Source of the DNA: Roseobacter weihaiensis
GTDB taxonomy: Bacteria > Pseudomonadota > Alphaproteobacteria > Rhodobacterales > Rhodobacteraceae
Assembly (NCBI RefSeq): GCF_020622345.1
Contig: NZ_JACNMO010000015.1
Span: forward strand, 62,001-126,000
Reading direction: 5' to 3'
Length of the DNA: 64,000 nucleotides
The position numbers and the translations under genes are program-made. The notes under the pieces are model-generated. The model searched no databases and was not told where the DNA came from. It worked only from the letters and a program-made list of their open reading frames with translations. Below are positions 46,082-55,204 of the stretch, piece by piece. How positions within the stretch are numbered: position 1 is the stretch's first letter; every line of letters begins with the position of its first letter.

Positions 46082-46819
46082 ATGGCTGACGTGAATACAA
46101 TCCGGACCGCAGCCGGATCCCGCGCCGCCCAAATCGACGAGGGTCTGCGCGCCCACATGAACAAAGTCTACGCGACGATGTCCGTAGGCATGCTGCTCAC
46201 CTTCGCGGTTGCCTGGGCTGTTGGCACGGCGCCGCAATTGATGGCGGTGTTCCGTGACCCAGTTACCTTGTCCCCGAATATCCTCGGCTGGATCGTGATG
46301 TTTGCGCCTCTGGCGATGGTATTTGCCTTTGGCGCGGCGATTAACAAGCTGTCTGCAGCGGGTGCGCAGTTGTTCTTCTACGCCTTCGCAGGTGTGATGG
46401 GTCTGTCGATCTCTTGGATTTTTGTCGCCTTTACCGGCATGTCGATCGCACAGATTTTCCTGATCACATCCATCGCCTTTGCGGGTCTGTCGCTCTGGGG
46501 GTACACCACCAAGAAAGACATATCAGGCTGGGGTAGCTTCCTCATCATGGGTGTGATCGGCCTTGTGGTTGCGTCCATCGTAAACATTTTCCTGGGCTCC
46601 CCAGCGATCATGTTCGCGATTTCCGCCCTGGGTGTGCTGATCTTTGCAGGCCTGACGGCCTATGACACGCAGAACATCAAGAACACCTATCTGGCCCACG
46701 CCCATCACGGCGACCAGGAGTGGATGCAGAAGTCCGGTATCATGGGCGCATTGAGCCTTTACCTGAACTTCATCAACATGTTCATGATGTTGCTGTCGCT
46801 GTTCGGAAATCGCGAATAA
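46082..46819 (+). CDS. Bax inhibitor-1/YccA family membrane protein
   Basis: A 245-residue, seven-helix membrane protein of the BI-1 family, members of which act as calcium-leak channels or as YccA-like modulators of FtsH. An N-terminal soluble part (RAAQIDEGLRAHMNKVYATMS) precedes the helices; FFYAFAGVMGLSISWIF near 99-115 and LTAYDTQNIKNTYL near 196-209 are family hallmarks, the latter with the pH-sensing aspartate region. A terminator follows 21 bases after the stop and a possible heat-shock promoter precedes it. Confidence 0.94.
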   Translation: MADVNTIRTAAGSRAAQIDEGLRAHMNKVYATMSVGMLLTFAVAWAVGTAPQLMAVFRDPVTLSPNILGWIVMFAPLAMVFAFGAAINKLSAAGAQLFFYAFAGVMGLSISWIFVAFTGMSIAQIFLITSIAFAGLSLWGYTTKKDISGWGSFLIMGVIGLVVASIVNIFLGSPAIMFAISALGVLIFAGLTAYDTQNIKNTYLAHAHHGDQEWMQKSGIMGALSLYLNFINMFMMLLSLFGNRE

Positions 46820-46840
46820 CCGATCTCTGATATCGAAACG

Positions 46841-46872
46841 AAAGCCGGTCCCTCCGAGGGGCCGGCTTTTTT
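46841..46872 (+). terminator. Rho-independent terminator after the BI-1 gene
   Basis: AAAGCCGGTCCC (46841-46852) pairs with GGGGCCGGCTTT (46858-46869, one G-T pair) around TCCGA, followed by a run of T to 46872. Confidence 0.9.
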
Positions 46873-46888
46873 AATGAGATGGCCTGCC

Positions 46889-47410
46889 TTAAGAGGTTTC
46901 TGACACGTTCCGCATGAACCCGGCCACCTCTGCGCGGGATGTCAAATGATGCACATCGAGATGCGGATGCCCGGCGATCAGGTTTTGAAACCGCACCCGG
47001 TGGGTCTGGCGAGTGTTCCAGATCCAGCGGTAAAAAGGCCAGGTTTCGCCGTGAATACCTTCGGTACAGCCAACCGCCATATCGGGCCGCTCTTGACCGT
47101 AATACCGCAGCAAGCGCCACGTCACGCGCCACAAACGCAAACCGACCGGCAGATCCAGCCAAACCAGCGTATCCGCCCGCGCGGCCCGATGTTCAACGGT
47201 GGAGCTGAAATTTCCCTCGAATATCCACGCCGCCCCGCGCTCCACCGCATGTGCCATTTCAATGCGCTCAGATCGCGGGCGTGACACCCATCCCGGCAGC
47301 CATTGGATTTGATCCATATGGCGCACGGGCAGTCCGGTCTGCTGCCCCAAAAAACGCGCGAGCGTGCTCTTTCCCGATCCTGAGCCCCCCACTATCATGA
47401 CGCGCTGCAT
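46889..47410 (-). CDS. P-loop kinase-like ATPase (FlaR/AAA_17 type)
   Basis: A 173-residue nucleoside/adenylate-kinase-fold protein. Walker A IVGGSGSGKSTLARFLG at 6-22; then TGLPVRHMDQIQWLPGWVSR, a pattern of the group often called topology modulation protein FlaR; LVWLDLPVGLRLWRVTWRLLRYYG near 86-109. The phosphate acceptor is not known. ATG 47410 (MQRVMIVGG) starts directly at the P-loop strand. It lies downstream of rpmG beyond a terminator. Confidence 0.85.
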   Translation of the reverse strand: MQRVMIVGGSGSGKSTLARFLGQQTGLPVRHMDQIQWLPGWVSRPRSERIEMAHAVERGAAWIFEGNFSSTVEHRAARADTLVWLDLPVGLRLWRVTWRLLRYYGQERPDMAVGCTEGIHGETWPFYRWIWNTRQTHRVRFQNLIAGHPHLDVHHLTSRAEVAGFMRNVSETS

Positions 47411-47420
47411 GATGCCTCCA

Positions 47421-47452
47421 AAAACGCAAAAGGCCGCGCACATGGCACGGCC
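47421..47452 (-). terminator. Terminator downstream of rpmG
   Basis: GGCCG (47432-47436) pairs with CGGCC (47448-47452); reading on the minus strand the stem is followed by TTTTGCGTTTTT (47431-47420). It lies 28 bases past the rpmG stop and just upstream of the P-loop ATPase gene. Confidence 0.65.
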
Positions 47453-47479
47453 CGAACTGTCAGAAATCGGCAGACGATC

Positions 47480-47647
47480 CTACTTGATCTTGCCTTCTTT
47501 GTATTCGACGTGCTTGCGCGCCACCGGGTCGTACTTACGCACCACCATCTTTTCTGTCATGGTGCGGGCGTTTTTCTTTGTGACATAGAAATGGCCTGTC
47601 CCCGCCGAGGAGTTCAGACGAATCTTGATCGTGGTTGGCTTTGCCAT
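47480..47647 (-). CDS. rpmG: 50S ribosomal protein L33
   Basis: A 55-residue ribosomal protein: [20 protein letters not shown], then [20 protein letters not shown] and [15 protein letters not shown]. It is the zinc-free form, lacking the CxxC pairs. AGGAG lies about eight bases before ATG 47647. Followed by a terminator, so probably transcribed alone. Confidence 0.97.
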   Translation of the reverse strand: MAKPTTIKIRLNSSAGTGHFYVTKKNARTMTEKMVVRKYDPVARKHVEYKEGKIK

Positions 47648-47837
47648 GTGTAGCTCTCCTGCTGCGGGGCGTCCCTGAAGAGCGCCCGCGAAAAATCCTG
47701 AAGCCCGGCTTTTACCCGGATGCTCTGCTGAGTCAACCGCAAAAGAGCGCGCACCCGGCACAACGGCAGTCCGGATTTCCGCGCGGCTTCATGCCCCAAA
47801 AAGCGGCTCAGGTCACGCCCATGGCCTGTCCCCGCGA

Positions 47838-48195
47838 TCAGACGTCGCCATCGATCTGCCGGGTGCAGGCCCACAGGATATCATCCCGGCAACCGGTCTC
47901 GAAATGCCCCTTGCCGGGCAAGACATTCAGCTCGACGTCGGGCGGTGCCGCAGCGAGGTAGTCCCCGATGGAAGCGGGAACAAAACCATCCTCGTCGCCC
48001 AACCAGATATATGTGGGGACCCGGCACACCGGTCAGATCAAAACCCCAGCCCTGATAGGCAATCAGCGCTTCATGTGCCGCCCTGCGGCTGCCTTGCCGG
48101 AAGGCTTCGCGCTGCATCTGACCCAAAACGGTCCTGAACGCCGGGTTCCTCATCCTCTGCCGGTCAGTCGGCGACACCGAAGCGGATGATACCAA
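47838..48195 (-). pseudogene. Remnant of an alpha/beta hydrolase, frameshifted and lacking its N-terminus
   Basis: Two frames together read as the C-terminal half of an alpha/beta hydrolase: first REAFRQGSRRAAHEALIAYQ followed by GWGFDLTGV, then, after a one-base shift near 48024, RVPTYIWLGDEDGFVPASIG and NVLPGKGHFETGC, with the catalytic aspartate (GDEDG) and histidine (GKGHF). One extra base in the CCGGGTCCCC stretch explains the shift. No N-terminal half with the nucleophile serine is found between 48195 and rnpB. I see no way this makes a working enzyme. Confidence 0.8.
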
Positions 48196-48374
48196 AGTGG
48201 CCGGCCGACGCTAACACATCTGCGGGCCCATCCGCAAACCTGCGGTCCGACTGAAAATCCGAACGCGCAAAACCGGGGCGGTCAATGAAGATCCGTCGCA
48301 AACACCGGCCGATGTCCGCCATACTGGCATTTTGTCACACGGCAGCCGGGGTGGGAATCCCGAACCGGTGTGAA

Positions 48375-48816
48375 GCGCGCGGAGGGCCTGTAAGCCGGAT
48401 TCTGTTCCCCAGGGCACGCGCCCCGGTTCGATGACCATTCCTCTTACCGCCCGGTTACCCGGACAGCTCTAGCTGCCAACCCGGACCTGCTGGGGCAAAA
48501 GCGGCCCCGCCTGTTGTTGCCAGCAGGCACGCGGTCCCTATTTGGCATTGCTCCCGGTGGGGCTTGCCATGCCGCCCCTGTTGCCAGCGGCGCGGTGGGC
48601 TCTTACCCCACCTTTTCATCCTTACCTGCCGCCGGTTTCGGTTGCCCGACCTGACGGCTGGCGGTCTGTTTTCTGTGGCGCTTTCCGTCGGGTTCCCGGC
48701 GGGTTACCCCGCCGATCCCCGCCCGGGCGTTACCCGGCACCGTTGCTTTTTGGAGTCCGGACTTTCCTCTCCCGCAGGGTCGCCCCCACAGCAGCGGCCA
48801 TCCGGCCCTCCGCGCG
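48375..48816 (-). ncRNA. rnpB: RNase P RNA, type A
   Basis: Catalytic RNA that trims the 5' ends of tRNA precursors. The universal GAGGAAAGTCCGGACTCC is at 48769-48752, and ACAGAATCCGGCTTA near the 3' end is at 48406-48391 (minus strand). Ends are set by helix P1: CGCGCGGAGGGC (48816-48805) pairs with GCCCTCCGCGCGC (48387-48375). The ~442-base length fits alphaproteobacteria. A promoter ending six bases upstream of 48816 supports the 5' end. Mature ends may differ by a few bases. Confidence 0.96.
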
Positions 48817-48822
48817 ATCTGC

Positions 48823-48851
48823 GTCATGCGCGCAAACGCGCGCGGCGTCAA
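48823..48851 (-). promoter_or_regulatory. Promoter of rnpB
   Basis: On the minus strand TTGACG (48851-48846), a 17-base spacer, then CATGAC (48828-48823), with the P1 5' end of the RNA six bases further on, as expected for a start site. The spacer is an alternating GC palindrome (CGCGCG TTT GCGCGC). Confidence 0.6.
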
Positions 48852-48897
48852 TGGGCGAGGCCACAACGGACCAGTCCGTCGCAAGGCCGGGTGACCG

Positions 48898-49530
48898 TCA
48901 GATCGGATGATAAAGCTTGAGGTCGTCCGCGCATTGCGGTCCCCTGCGCCACGGCGCAAACCGGAGCCGGGTCGTCTCAAGCAGGACCTCGGATGCGACA
49001 TCGGCGGTAAATCCCGCCGCCCGCGCGGCAGTTGTAAAACACGTCTGATCCTGCGGGGGGCGGGTTGGGCCCGCAAGGCCGCGCCGCGCCAACCGCGCCC
49101 AGTCAAAGCGCGGACCGGGATCAGATTTTCGCCCCGGTGCCATGTCGGAATGGCCAATGATGTTCTCCGGCGGGATGGGCCAGCGGCTGCGGATATCCTC
49201 CAGCAATACCTCCAATGCGATCATCTGCGGGTCGGGGAACGGGTGATCCCCGGCGTTGTCGAGTTCAATGCCAATCGAGCGCGAGTTGATATCGTGCTGC
49301 CCGCACCACTCCCCCGTCCCGGCGTGCCATGCCCGCTCCGCCTCCGCCACAAGGCGCGTCACCACGCCGCTTTTTGCAATCAGGTAATGCGCTGAGACCT
49401 CCGCCGCCGGGTCACACAAGCGCTCAAGCGCTGCCTCCGCACTCGGCATCGCGGTGTAGTGCAGCACAATGATCGTCGGTGTCAGCCCATCGCGGCGCGG
49501 TCCAAAGTTCGGAGAGGGCCGATGCAGCAA
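48898..49530 (-). CDS. N-acetylmuramoyl-L-alanine amidase (AmpD/AmiD type)
   Basis: Cleaves the lactyl amide between N-acetylmuramic acid and the peptide stem. A 210-residue Amidase_2 domain: PTIIVLHYTAMPSAEAALERL with the first zinc histidine near 24; EVSAHYLIAKSGVVTRLVAE; AWHAGTGEWCGQHDINSRSIGIELDN; and NIIGHSDMAPGRKSDPGPRFDW with the remaining zinc ligands near 127-148. No signal peptide seen, so possibly a cytoplasmic muropeptide recycler. The start is taken as TTG 49530, five bases past the upstream stop, with AAGG about nine bases ahead; no ATG lies in the right place. Confidence 0.9.
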   Translation of the reverse strand: MLHRPSPNFGPRRDGLTPTIIVLHYTAMPSAEAALERLCDPAAEVSAHYLIAKSGVVTRLVAEAERAWHAGTGEWCGQHDINSRSIGIELDNAGDHPFPDPQMIALEVLLEDIRSRWPIPPENIIGHSDMAPGRKSDPGPRFDWARLARRGLAGPTRPPQDQTCFTTAARAAGFTADVASEVLLETTRLRFAPWRRGPQCADDLKLYHPI

Positions 49531-49535
49531 TGCGG

Positions 49536-50270
49536 TCAGCCTTGCGATGCCTTGCGGAAAGGTTCCGGGTTCCAGCTGCAGGCAAACCCGTCCCCATCCG
49601 GATCAAGACCCCGACGGTCCCGTTCCGGACCACCTCTGGCCAGGAAATCGATCTGTGCCTGGTCGGGTGAGGGATACTGTGCGCAGTTCCGCTCGGCACG
49701 GGCCGCGCCGTTCAGCCCCGCGCGGGCATAAATGCGTGTCCCCACCGGATGGCTGGTGGAGAGCGCAAAGGCCACGATATTCGGCTGGCCGCTCTCTGAG
49801 CGTTCCGGCAAGGCTTCGGGTTGGATCACCTGATACTGTGCCCTGTTCTGCGCCATCAGCTCGGCATCGCTTTCAATCGACCGTTGCTCGGACACCGCAT
49901 CGAAATTGTTCTCGTTTGAGATACCCGCGTCATTGACCACCGGGGCTCCCGGGGTGGGTTGCGCCGCTTCAGCCTCGGCGGCGCCTGCGGGCCGTGTTTC
50001 TGCCAGAACTCGCGCGGTTTCAGCCGCTGTCGCTTCGGCGGAGCCTGGCACAGGCGCCACCCCGCTGATCGGCGGTGGCGCACCGGTCCCCCCGACCGGC
50101 GGCAACACCGTGTCGGACGCCTGGATGGTGGAGCCGCGCAGGGCGGCCTCACGTGCTTGTACCGCTTCGATCGAGTCGAAGCCGACGCCACGCGCGCTGT
50201 CAGGGACCTGCGGCGCACAGGCCGCCAAGATCGCCAAGGTGGCACTTCCAAAAAACAAACGAGACCGCAT
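49536..50270 (-). CDS. Lipoprotein with Excalibur-like C-terminal domain
   Basis: A 244-residue lipoprotein: MRSRLFFGSATLAILAAC with lipobox ILAAC (C18). A long, low-complexity region rich in A, P, E and G (about 45-120) is followed by a C-terminal domain, CAQYPSPDQAQIDFLARGGP then ERDRRGLDPDGDGFACSWNP, which has the DxDxDGxxC calcium-binding signature of the Excalibur family. Likely periplasmic or outer-membrane; function unknown. ATG 50270 gives the cleaner signal peptide than the ATG five codons upstream. It is just upstream of the amidase gene, same strand. Confidence 0.85.
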   Translation of the reverse strand: MRSRLFFGSATLAILAACAPQVPDSARGVGFDSIEAVQAREAALRGSTIQASDTVLPPVGGTGAPPPISGVAPVPGSAEATAAETARVLAETRPAGAAEAEAAQPTPGAPVVNDAGISNENNFDAVSEQRSIESDAELMAQNRAQYQVIQPEALPERSESGQPNIVAFALSTSHPVGTRIYARAGLNGAARAERNCAQYPSPDQAQIDFLARGGPERDRRGLDPDGDGFACSWNPEPFRKASQG

Positions 50271-50309
50271 TCTACACCTGCTCAAAACCGGGTTAAGACT
50301 TCGGCGACG

Positions 50310-51797
50310 CTACCACCATTTCGCGGGTTTGGCCACAAACCCCGCCGCACGTTCCAGTGTATAGGCAGCGTTCAGCAGGTCGGCCTCTTGCCAGGGACGT
50401 CCGATCAGCTGCAACCCAAGGGGCAGACCCTTGGTGTCGAGGCCTGCGGGCACCGCAACACCGGGCAAGCCAGCCAGGTTCACCGTGACCGTAAAGACGT
50501 CGTTGAGATACATCGCGACCGGGTCTGCATCCGTCATCTCCCCCAGACCAAAGGCGGCAGAAGGGGTCGCCGGGGTCAGGATCGCGTCGATGCCTTGGGC
50601 AAAGACCGTTTCAAAGTCCCGCTTGATGAGCGTACGGACTTTGCGGGCGCGGTTGTAATAGGCGTCGTAAAAGCCCGCGGAGAGCACATAGGTACCGATC
50701 ATCACCCGGCGTTGCACCTCGTGACCAAAGCCTTCGGCGCGGGTCTTTTCATACATCTCGGTGATGCCATCGCCCTGATCGAGCTTGGCGCGGTGACCGT
50801 AGCGCACCCCGTCATAGCGCGCGAGGTTCGACGAGGCCTCAGCCGGGGCAATCACGTAGTAGGCCGGCAGCGCGTATTTGGTATGGGGCAGCGAGATGTC
50901 GACGATCTCGGCACCGGCGTCCTTCATCATCGCGATCCCCTCGGACCAGAGGGTTTCGATCTCGGCAGGCATCCCGTCCATGCGGTATTCCTTGGGGATA
51001 CCGATCGTCTTGCCGCGAATGTCCCCGGTGAGGGCAGCCTCGAAATCCGGCACCGGCAGGTCGGCAGAGGTGCTGTCCTTGGGATCATGACCCGACATCG
51101 CCTCCAGCATGATCGCCGCATCGCGCACGGATTTGGTCATCGGCCCCGCCTGATCGAGGGAGGAGGCAAAAGCCACAATGCCCCACCGCGAACAGCGCCC
51201 GTAGGTGGGTTTGATCCCCACGGTGCCGGTAAAGGCCGCCGGCTGGCGGATGGAGCCGCCTGTATCCGTGCCCGTTGCAGCCAGACACAGGTCTGCCGCC
51301 ACCGCAGCGGCTGAGCCCCCCGAGGAGCCGCCCGGTGTCAGCGGTGTGACGTCATTGCCGCGCCGCCACGGGTTGACCGCATTGCCATAGACCGAGGTCT
51401 CGTTGCTGCTGCCCATGGCGAATTCGTCCATGTTGAGCTTGCCGAGCATGACCGCCCCCGAATCCGCGAGGTTCTGGCTGACGGTGGATTCGTATTCCGG
51501 CAGGAACCCTTGCAGAATTCGGGACCCGGCCTGAGAGGGCACCCCCTTGGTGCAAAAGAGATCCTTGATCCCAACAGGCAAGCCGCACATCGCCGGGGCA
51601 TCCCCCTGGGCCAGCCGCGCATCGGCCGCAGCGGCCCGCTCCATCGCAAGCTCAGGCGTTTTATGCACGAAAGCGTTGAGGGCACCGGCCGCTTCAATCG
51701 CAATCAGGCAGGCTTCGGTCAGCTCCTTGGCGGTTGTGTCGCCTGCCCGCAGCGCATCGCGCGCCTCCGCCAGACCCAGTTCGTTGAGCTTGCTCAT
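50310..51797 (-). CDS. gatA: Glutamyl-tRNA(Gln)/aspartyl-tRNA(Asn) amidotransferase subunit A
   Basis: Glutaminase subunit of GatCAB, which converts mischarged Glu-tRNA(Gln) to Gln-tRNA(Gln). 495 residues. Amidase signature triad: lysine in [14 protein letters not shown] near 78, cis-serine in [17 protein letters not shown] near 152, nucleophile serine in [17 protein letters not shown] near 176; the family tail [19 protein letters not shown] is near the end. ATG 51797 shares one base with the gatC stop; a GTG one codon earlier is also in frame. gatB is not in this window. Confidence 0.97.
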   Translation of the reverse strand: MSKLNELGLAEARDALRAGDTTAKELTEACLIAIEAAGALNAFVHKTPELAMERAAAADARLAQGDAPAMCGLPVGIKDLFCTKGVPSQAGSRILQGFLPEYESTVSQNLADSGAVMLGKLNMDEFAMGSSNETSVYGNAVNPWRRGNDVTPLTPGGSSGGSAAAVAADLCLAATGTDTGGSIRQPAAFTGTVGIKPTYGRCSRWGIVAFASSLDQAGPMTKSVRDAAIMLEAMSGHDPKDSTSADLPVPDFEAALTGDIRGKTIGIPKEYRMDGMPAEIETLWSEGIAMMKDAGAEIVDISLPHTKYALPAYYVIAPAEASSNLARYDGVRYGHRAKLDQGDGITEMYEKTRAEGFGHEVQRRVMIGTYVLSAGFYDAYYNRARKVRTLIKRDFETVFAQGIDAILTPATPSAAFGLGEMTDADPVAMYLNDVFTVTVNLAGLPGVAVPAGLDTKGLPLGLQLIGRPWQEADLLNAAYTLERAAGFVAKPAKWW

Positions 51798-52084
51798 CAC
51801 TCGACCACCTTGGGCACGGCAAAGAACCCTTCCCGCGCATCGGGGGCATTGGAGAGCACCCGCGCCTGCTGATCGCCGTCCGTCACTACGTCCGCGCGCT
51901 TTTTGAGCACCTGTGGCGTGACCGAGGTCATCGGCTCCACCCCGTCGATATCCACTTCGTTCAACTGCTCGATAAAGCCCAGGATGGTGTTGAATTCACC
52001 CGCAAGGGCCGGCAGTGCTTCCGGCTCCACTTTGATCCGGGCAAGTTTCGCTACCCGCGCGGCGGTGCTCTCATCGATTGACAT
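51797..52084 (-). CDS. gatC: Glutamyl-tRNA(Gln)/aspartyl-tRNA(Asn) amidotransferase subunit C
   Basis: The 95-residue stabilising subunit that wraps around GatA and Gat[21 protein letters not shown] and [27 protein letters not shown] match GatC closely; the tail [14 protein letters not shown] is the usual C-terminus. ATG 52084 is chosen because the longer frame upstream has no family match. Coupled to gatA by a one-base overlap. Confidence 0.96.
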   Translation of the reverse strand: MSIDESTAARVAKLARIKVEPEALPALAGEFNTILGFIEQLNEVDIDGVEPMTSVTPQVLKKRADVVTDGDQQARVLSNAPDAREGFFAVPKVVE

Positions 52085-52113
52085 GCGGATTTCCTTCTCT
52101 GCTTGGGCGCCGT

Positions 52114-52770
52114 TTACCCCGCATGTGCGGTCTTGCCAAGTCTCAGCTGGCGGTAAACCTCGATCATCCAGCCCAGCATCAGAGCGTTCAGCAGATGCCA
52201 CATGAAATGGGTCCCGCCCGGCACCACCGCACAGAGCGGCTCATCCAGCGTGCGAAAGGTCAGCGAGACCACCAGAAGGGCCGCCCCGAGCGCCAGCCCG
52301 CGCGCCAGATCAGGCTGCGTGCGGCGCAGGAAGGCGGCGTAAAGAAAGATCAAAAGCGGCACCGGTGCGTAACCCGCAGACCCACCGAGCCCCGGGATCA
52401 GCGAAAACGCGGGCACCATCATCCCGGCATAGGGAAAAAACAGCGCCGTAAGCCCCAGAGCCGCCCAGGGGCCAAGGTCAAAGGCCGCGCGGTTGATGGC
52501 AAAGATATAGATCAGGATGAACAGAAGGATCGGCACCACATCCGCCATCCCCGCCCAGGCCTGCGCATGGGTGTGAAAGAGAAAACTGCCCACCCCGATG
52601 GCGAAGAGAACAGCGCAAAGCACCCGTGCCAGCACAACACCGGCAGAGCGCCGCCACATCACCAGAGCCGCCACGATAAACGCAAGATTGGTGATCGCAT
52701 TGACCGGCTCGGCCCAGTATTCCGGCCCCATCCGCTCACAATAGGCATCAACGGCTCTTGTCCACTCCAA
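52114..52770 (-). CDS. Ceramidase-family membrane protein
   Basis: A 218-residue, seven-helix membrane protein of the alkaline ceramidase/CREST superfamily (PF05875). Start [20 protein letters not shown] with [12 protein letters not shown] near 20-31; [26 protein letters not shown] near 56-81 carries the conserved SxFHxT and D; the C-terminal [17 protein letters not shown] near 185-201 supplies the HxxxH zinc ligands. The likely reaction is amide hydrolysis in a lipid; the real substrate in this bacterium is unknown. Confidence 0.9.
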   Translation of the reverse strand: MEWTRAVDAYCERMGPEYWAEPVNAITNLAFIVAALVMWRRSAGVVLARVLCAVLFAIGVGSFLFHTHAQAWAGMADVVPILLFILIYIFAINRAAFDLGPWAALGLTALFFPYAGMMVPAFSLIPGLGGSAGYAPVPLLIFLYAAFLRRTQPDLARGLALGAALLVVSLTFRTLDEPLCAVVPGGTHFMWHLLNALMLGWMIEVYRQLRLGKTAHAG

Positions 52771-52867
52771 GGTCAGCCCCTTTCCGGTTCAAAAAATCCG
52801 CGCGGACGGGTCCCCAGACCGGCACGCGCCCGCTACAGTCGTCTTATTGCAGATAGGGAGAGGATCA

Positions 52868-53557
52868 ATGAAAATCATCTGGCTTGGACACGGCAGCTTT
52901 CGGATCGAAATCGAAGATCAGATCCTGCTGATCGACCCCTGGCTGACCGGCAACCCGATGCTGAGCGAAGACCTGCATGACGCAGCGGTCGACGGGGCCA
53001 CACATATCCTCATCACGCATGGCCATTTCGATCACACCGCCGATCTGGTGCGACTGTCGAAGGCGCTTGGCGCCCCGGCGGTGGGGATTTACGATTTCAT
53101 GAGCTACTTTGAAACCCACGAAAGCCTGAGCGTCATCGGGTTCAACATCGGTGGCACCGTAGATCTGGGCCGCGTTGCGGTCTCTCTGGTGCCTGCGATG
53201 CACACGACCTCCTATGGGCCTGACGCCGCGGCGCCGGTGGGCCGGGAAGCAGGCTTTATCGTGCAAGGCGAAGGCCATACGCTCTATATCTCGGGCGACA
53301 CCGGCATCATGGCCGATATGGACTGGATCGGGGATTACTACAAACCCGACATCGGCATTCTGTCTGCGGGCGGTCACTTTACAATGGATATGGCGGGGGC
53401 GGCCTATGCGGCCAAACGCTATTTTGACTTCAAGATCGTGATCCCCTGCCATTACAAGACCTTTGATGTGCTGGAGCAATCCGCCCAACGCCTGATCGAG
53501 GGGCTGCCGGAGGTCCGCGTGATCGAACCGGTGGTGATGGAGCCGATTGCGCTCTGA
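52868..53557 (+). CDS. UPF0173-type metal-dependent hydrolase
   Basis: A 229-residue metallo-beta-lactamase-fold protein. MKIIWLGHGSFRIE at 1-14, DPWLTGNP near 27-34, THILITHGHFDHTADLVRLS near 50-69 with the HxHxDH metal motif, VSLVPAMHTTSYG near 110-122, YISGDTGIMADMDWI near 151-165 and IPCHYKTFDVLEQSA near 203-217. AGGGAGAGG precedes ATG 52868. Substrate unknown. Convergent with tadA, two bases apart. Confidence 0.93.
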   Translation: MKIIWLGHGSFRIEIEDQILLIDPWLTGNPMLSEDLHDAAVDGATHILITHGHFDHTADLVRLSKALGAPAVGIYDFMSYFETHESLSVIGFNIGGTVDLGRVAVSLVPAMHTTSYGPDAAAPVGREAGFIVQGEGHTLYISGDTGIMADMDWIGDYYKPDIGILSAGGHFTMDMAGAAYAAKRYFDFKIVIPCHYKTFDVLEQSAQRLIEGLPEVRVIEPVVMEPIAL

Positions 53558-53559
53558 GA

Positions 53560-54009
53560 TCATCGGCGCGCGGTAAAAAACCCCTTGAGCATCGCCTCGG
53601 ATTCCGCGGCAGCGATTCCGTCGAAGACCTGAGGGACGTGATGACACTGCGGATGCGAAAAGACGCGCGCACCCTGTGCGACCCCGCCCGATTTAGGATC
53701 ACTCGCCCCATAATAGAGTCGGTCGATCCGTGCCGCAGCGATTGCCGCGGCACACATCGCACAGGGCTCAAGCGTAACGTAAAGGGCGTAGCCGATCAGC
53801 CGCTCTGACCCCGCCGCCCGACAGGCCGAGCGGATGGCCAGGATTTCCGCATGGGCGGTGGGATCATTGTCAGCGCGGGTCCGGTTGCCCGCCGCCGCCA
53901 CGACAACGCCCGCCGGATCAACAACCACGGCCCCCACCGGCACCTCGCCGCGCTTTGCCGCTGCCCGTGCCTCCGACAGCGCGGCTTCCATGTGGGTGTT
54001 GAATTTCAT
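53560..54009 (-). CDS. tadA: tRNA adenosine(34) deaminase
   Basis: Makes inosine at the wobble position of tRNA-Arg(ACG). 149 residues. Zinc/catalytic motif HAE at H53-E55 (DPTAHAEILAIRSACRAAGS), and PCAMC with zinc cysteines C83 and C86 (YVTLEPCAMCAAAIAAARI). ATG 54009 (MKFNTHMEAAL) is the family start; an upstream GTG/ATG would add six residues. Divergent from rluB with a 62-base gap. Confidence 0.95.
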   Translation of the reverse strand: MKFNTHMEAALSEARAAAKRGEVPVGAVVVDPAGVVVAAAGNRTRADNDPTAHAEILAIRSACRAAGSERLIGYALYVTLEPCAMCAAAIAAARIDRLYYGASDPKSGGVAQGARVFSHPQCHHVPQVFDGIAAAESEAMLKGFFTARR

Positions 54010-54071
54010 ACCCCCAGATGCCCGCAAACTGGTCCCTTTCGCAACCCTTGCAAACAGGATATGCCGCGCGC

Positions 54072-54929
54072 ATGACCGCTGATCCTGCCCCGCGGGGTGA
54101 CCGCATTGCCAAAGTTCTCAGCCGCGCCGGTATCGCAAGCCGACGCGAGGCGGAGCGTATGATCGAGGCCGGGCGCGTGACCGTCAATGGCCGGGCAATC
54201 ACCTCGCCCGCGCTGAATGTCACCGACCGCGACCGGATTGCGGTCGACGGCAAGGACGTCAGCGCGCCGGAGCCGCCGCGCCTGTGGCTCTATCACAAAC
54301 CCACGGGGCTGGTGACCACCGACCGCGACGAGAAAGGGCGCGAGACGATCTATGACACGCTGCCCGAGGACCTGCCGCGGGTGATGAGCGTCGGGCGGCT
54401 GGACCTCAATTCCGAAGGGCTGCTCCTGCTGACCAATGATGGCGGGATCAAACGCAAGCTGGAATTGCCCTCGACCGGCTGGTTGCGGCGCTACCGGGTG
54501 CGCGTCAACGGCCGCCCCACGGATGACACGCTGGAACCCTTGCGCAAGGGCATCACAGCCGAAGGCGAGCGGTTCCAGCCGATGCAGGTCACGCTAGACC
54601 GCCAGCAGCGGGCCAATGCCTGGCTGACCATCGGCCTGCGCGAGGGCCGCAACCGCGAGATCAGGCGCGCGCTGGCAGAGGTCGGTCTGACCGTGAACCG
54701 GCTGATCCGCGTCAGCTACGGCCCGTTTCAACTCGGTGATCTGAAACCCGGCGCGGTCGAAGAGGTCCGCCGCCGGGTGATGCGCGATCAATTGGGGCTG
54801 CAGCCGACAGACACCGAAGCGGACAAAAACACCGCACCCGCAGGTCAAAACCGTCCCAAATCCGTAAAACGCGCCCGGCCCCCGCGCGGCAACTCGGGGG
54901 GGGCGCGTCGGCCCGCAGCACGCAAATGA
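54072..54929 (+). CDS. rluB: 23S rRNA pseudouridine synthase, RluB type
   Basis: A 285-residue pseudouridine synthase of the RsuA/RluB/E/F group. N-terminal S4 RNA-binding domain (DRIAKVLSRAGIASRREAER, VTVNGRAI) at about 9-70; catalytic aspartate in MSVGRLDLNSEGLLLLTNDG near 104-123; LREGRNREIRRALAEVGLTVNRLIRV near 197-222. The C-terminal ~35 residues are a basic, proline-rich tail (RPPRGNSGGARRPAARK) of the kind that adds RNA binding. RluB versus RsuA/RluE is judged by length and tail only. Confidence 0.9.
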   Translation: MTADPAPRGDRIAKVLSRAGIASRREAERMIEAGRVTVNGRAITSPALNVTDRDRIAVDGKDVSAPEPPRLWLYHKPTGLVTTDRDEKGRETIYDTLPEDLPRVMSVGRLDLNSEGLLLLTNDGGIKRKLELPSTGWLRRYRVRVNGRPTDDTLEPLRKGITAEGERFQPMQVTLDRQQRANAWLTIGLREGRNREIRRALAEVGLTVNRLIRVSYGPFQLGDLKPGAVEEVRRRVMRDQLGLQPTDTEADKNTAPAGQNRPKSVKRARPPRGNSGGARRPAARK

Positions 54930-55112
54930 TGCAAAACCGGCAAGTTTCCCCCTCGCCATTGGGGCGGCAAGCCTCCAGATTGGGGATGTTGCGTGACGCG
55001 GAGGCATTTGGCCTTGAGCGGGCACGCGATGAGGCCAGCGGTCATACTCGACCCTAGCGCCTCAAACCGCAAACGCCTATATTCACGCCAAGGACCGGCC
55101 CGGGAACGCCAG

Positions 55113-55202
55113 ATGACACCGACGACATTTCAGAAAATTGCCTATGTCGCCCTGCTCTTGCTGATGCTGGGTGTCGCCTCCGGCTTGATGGGGGGCCTCT
55201 AG
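55113..55202 (+). CDS. 29-residue single-helix membrane peptide
   Basis: MTPTTFQKIAYVALLLLMLG, then VASGLMGGL: a single hydrophobic helix from about residue 9 to 27. It stops at TAG 55202, two bases before the ATG of the xpaC-like gene, so it would be translated with it; the in-frame reading continues upstream but without gene-like composition. Its place at the head of the xpaC-telA cluster is the main reason to believe it. Function unknown. Confidence 0.55.
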   Translation: MTPTTFQKIAYVALLLLMLGVASGLMGGL

Positions 55203-55204
55203 GC

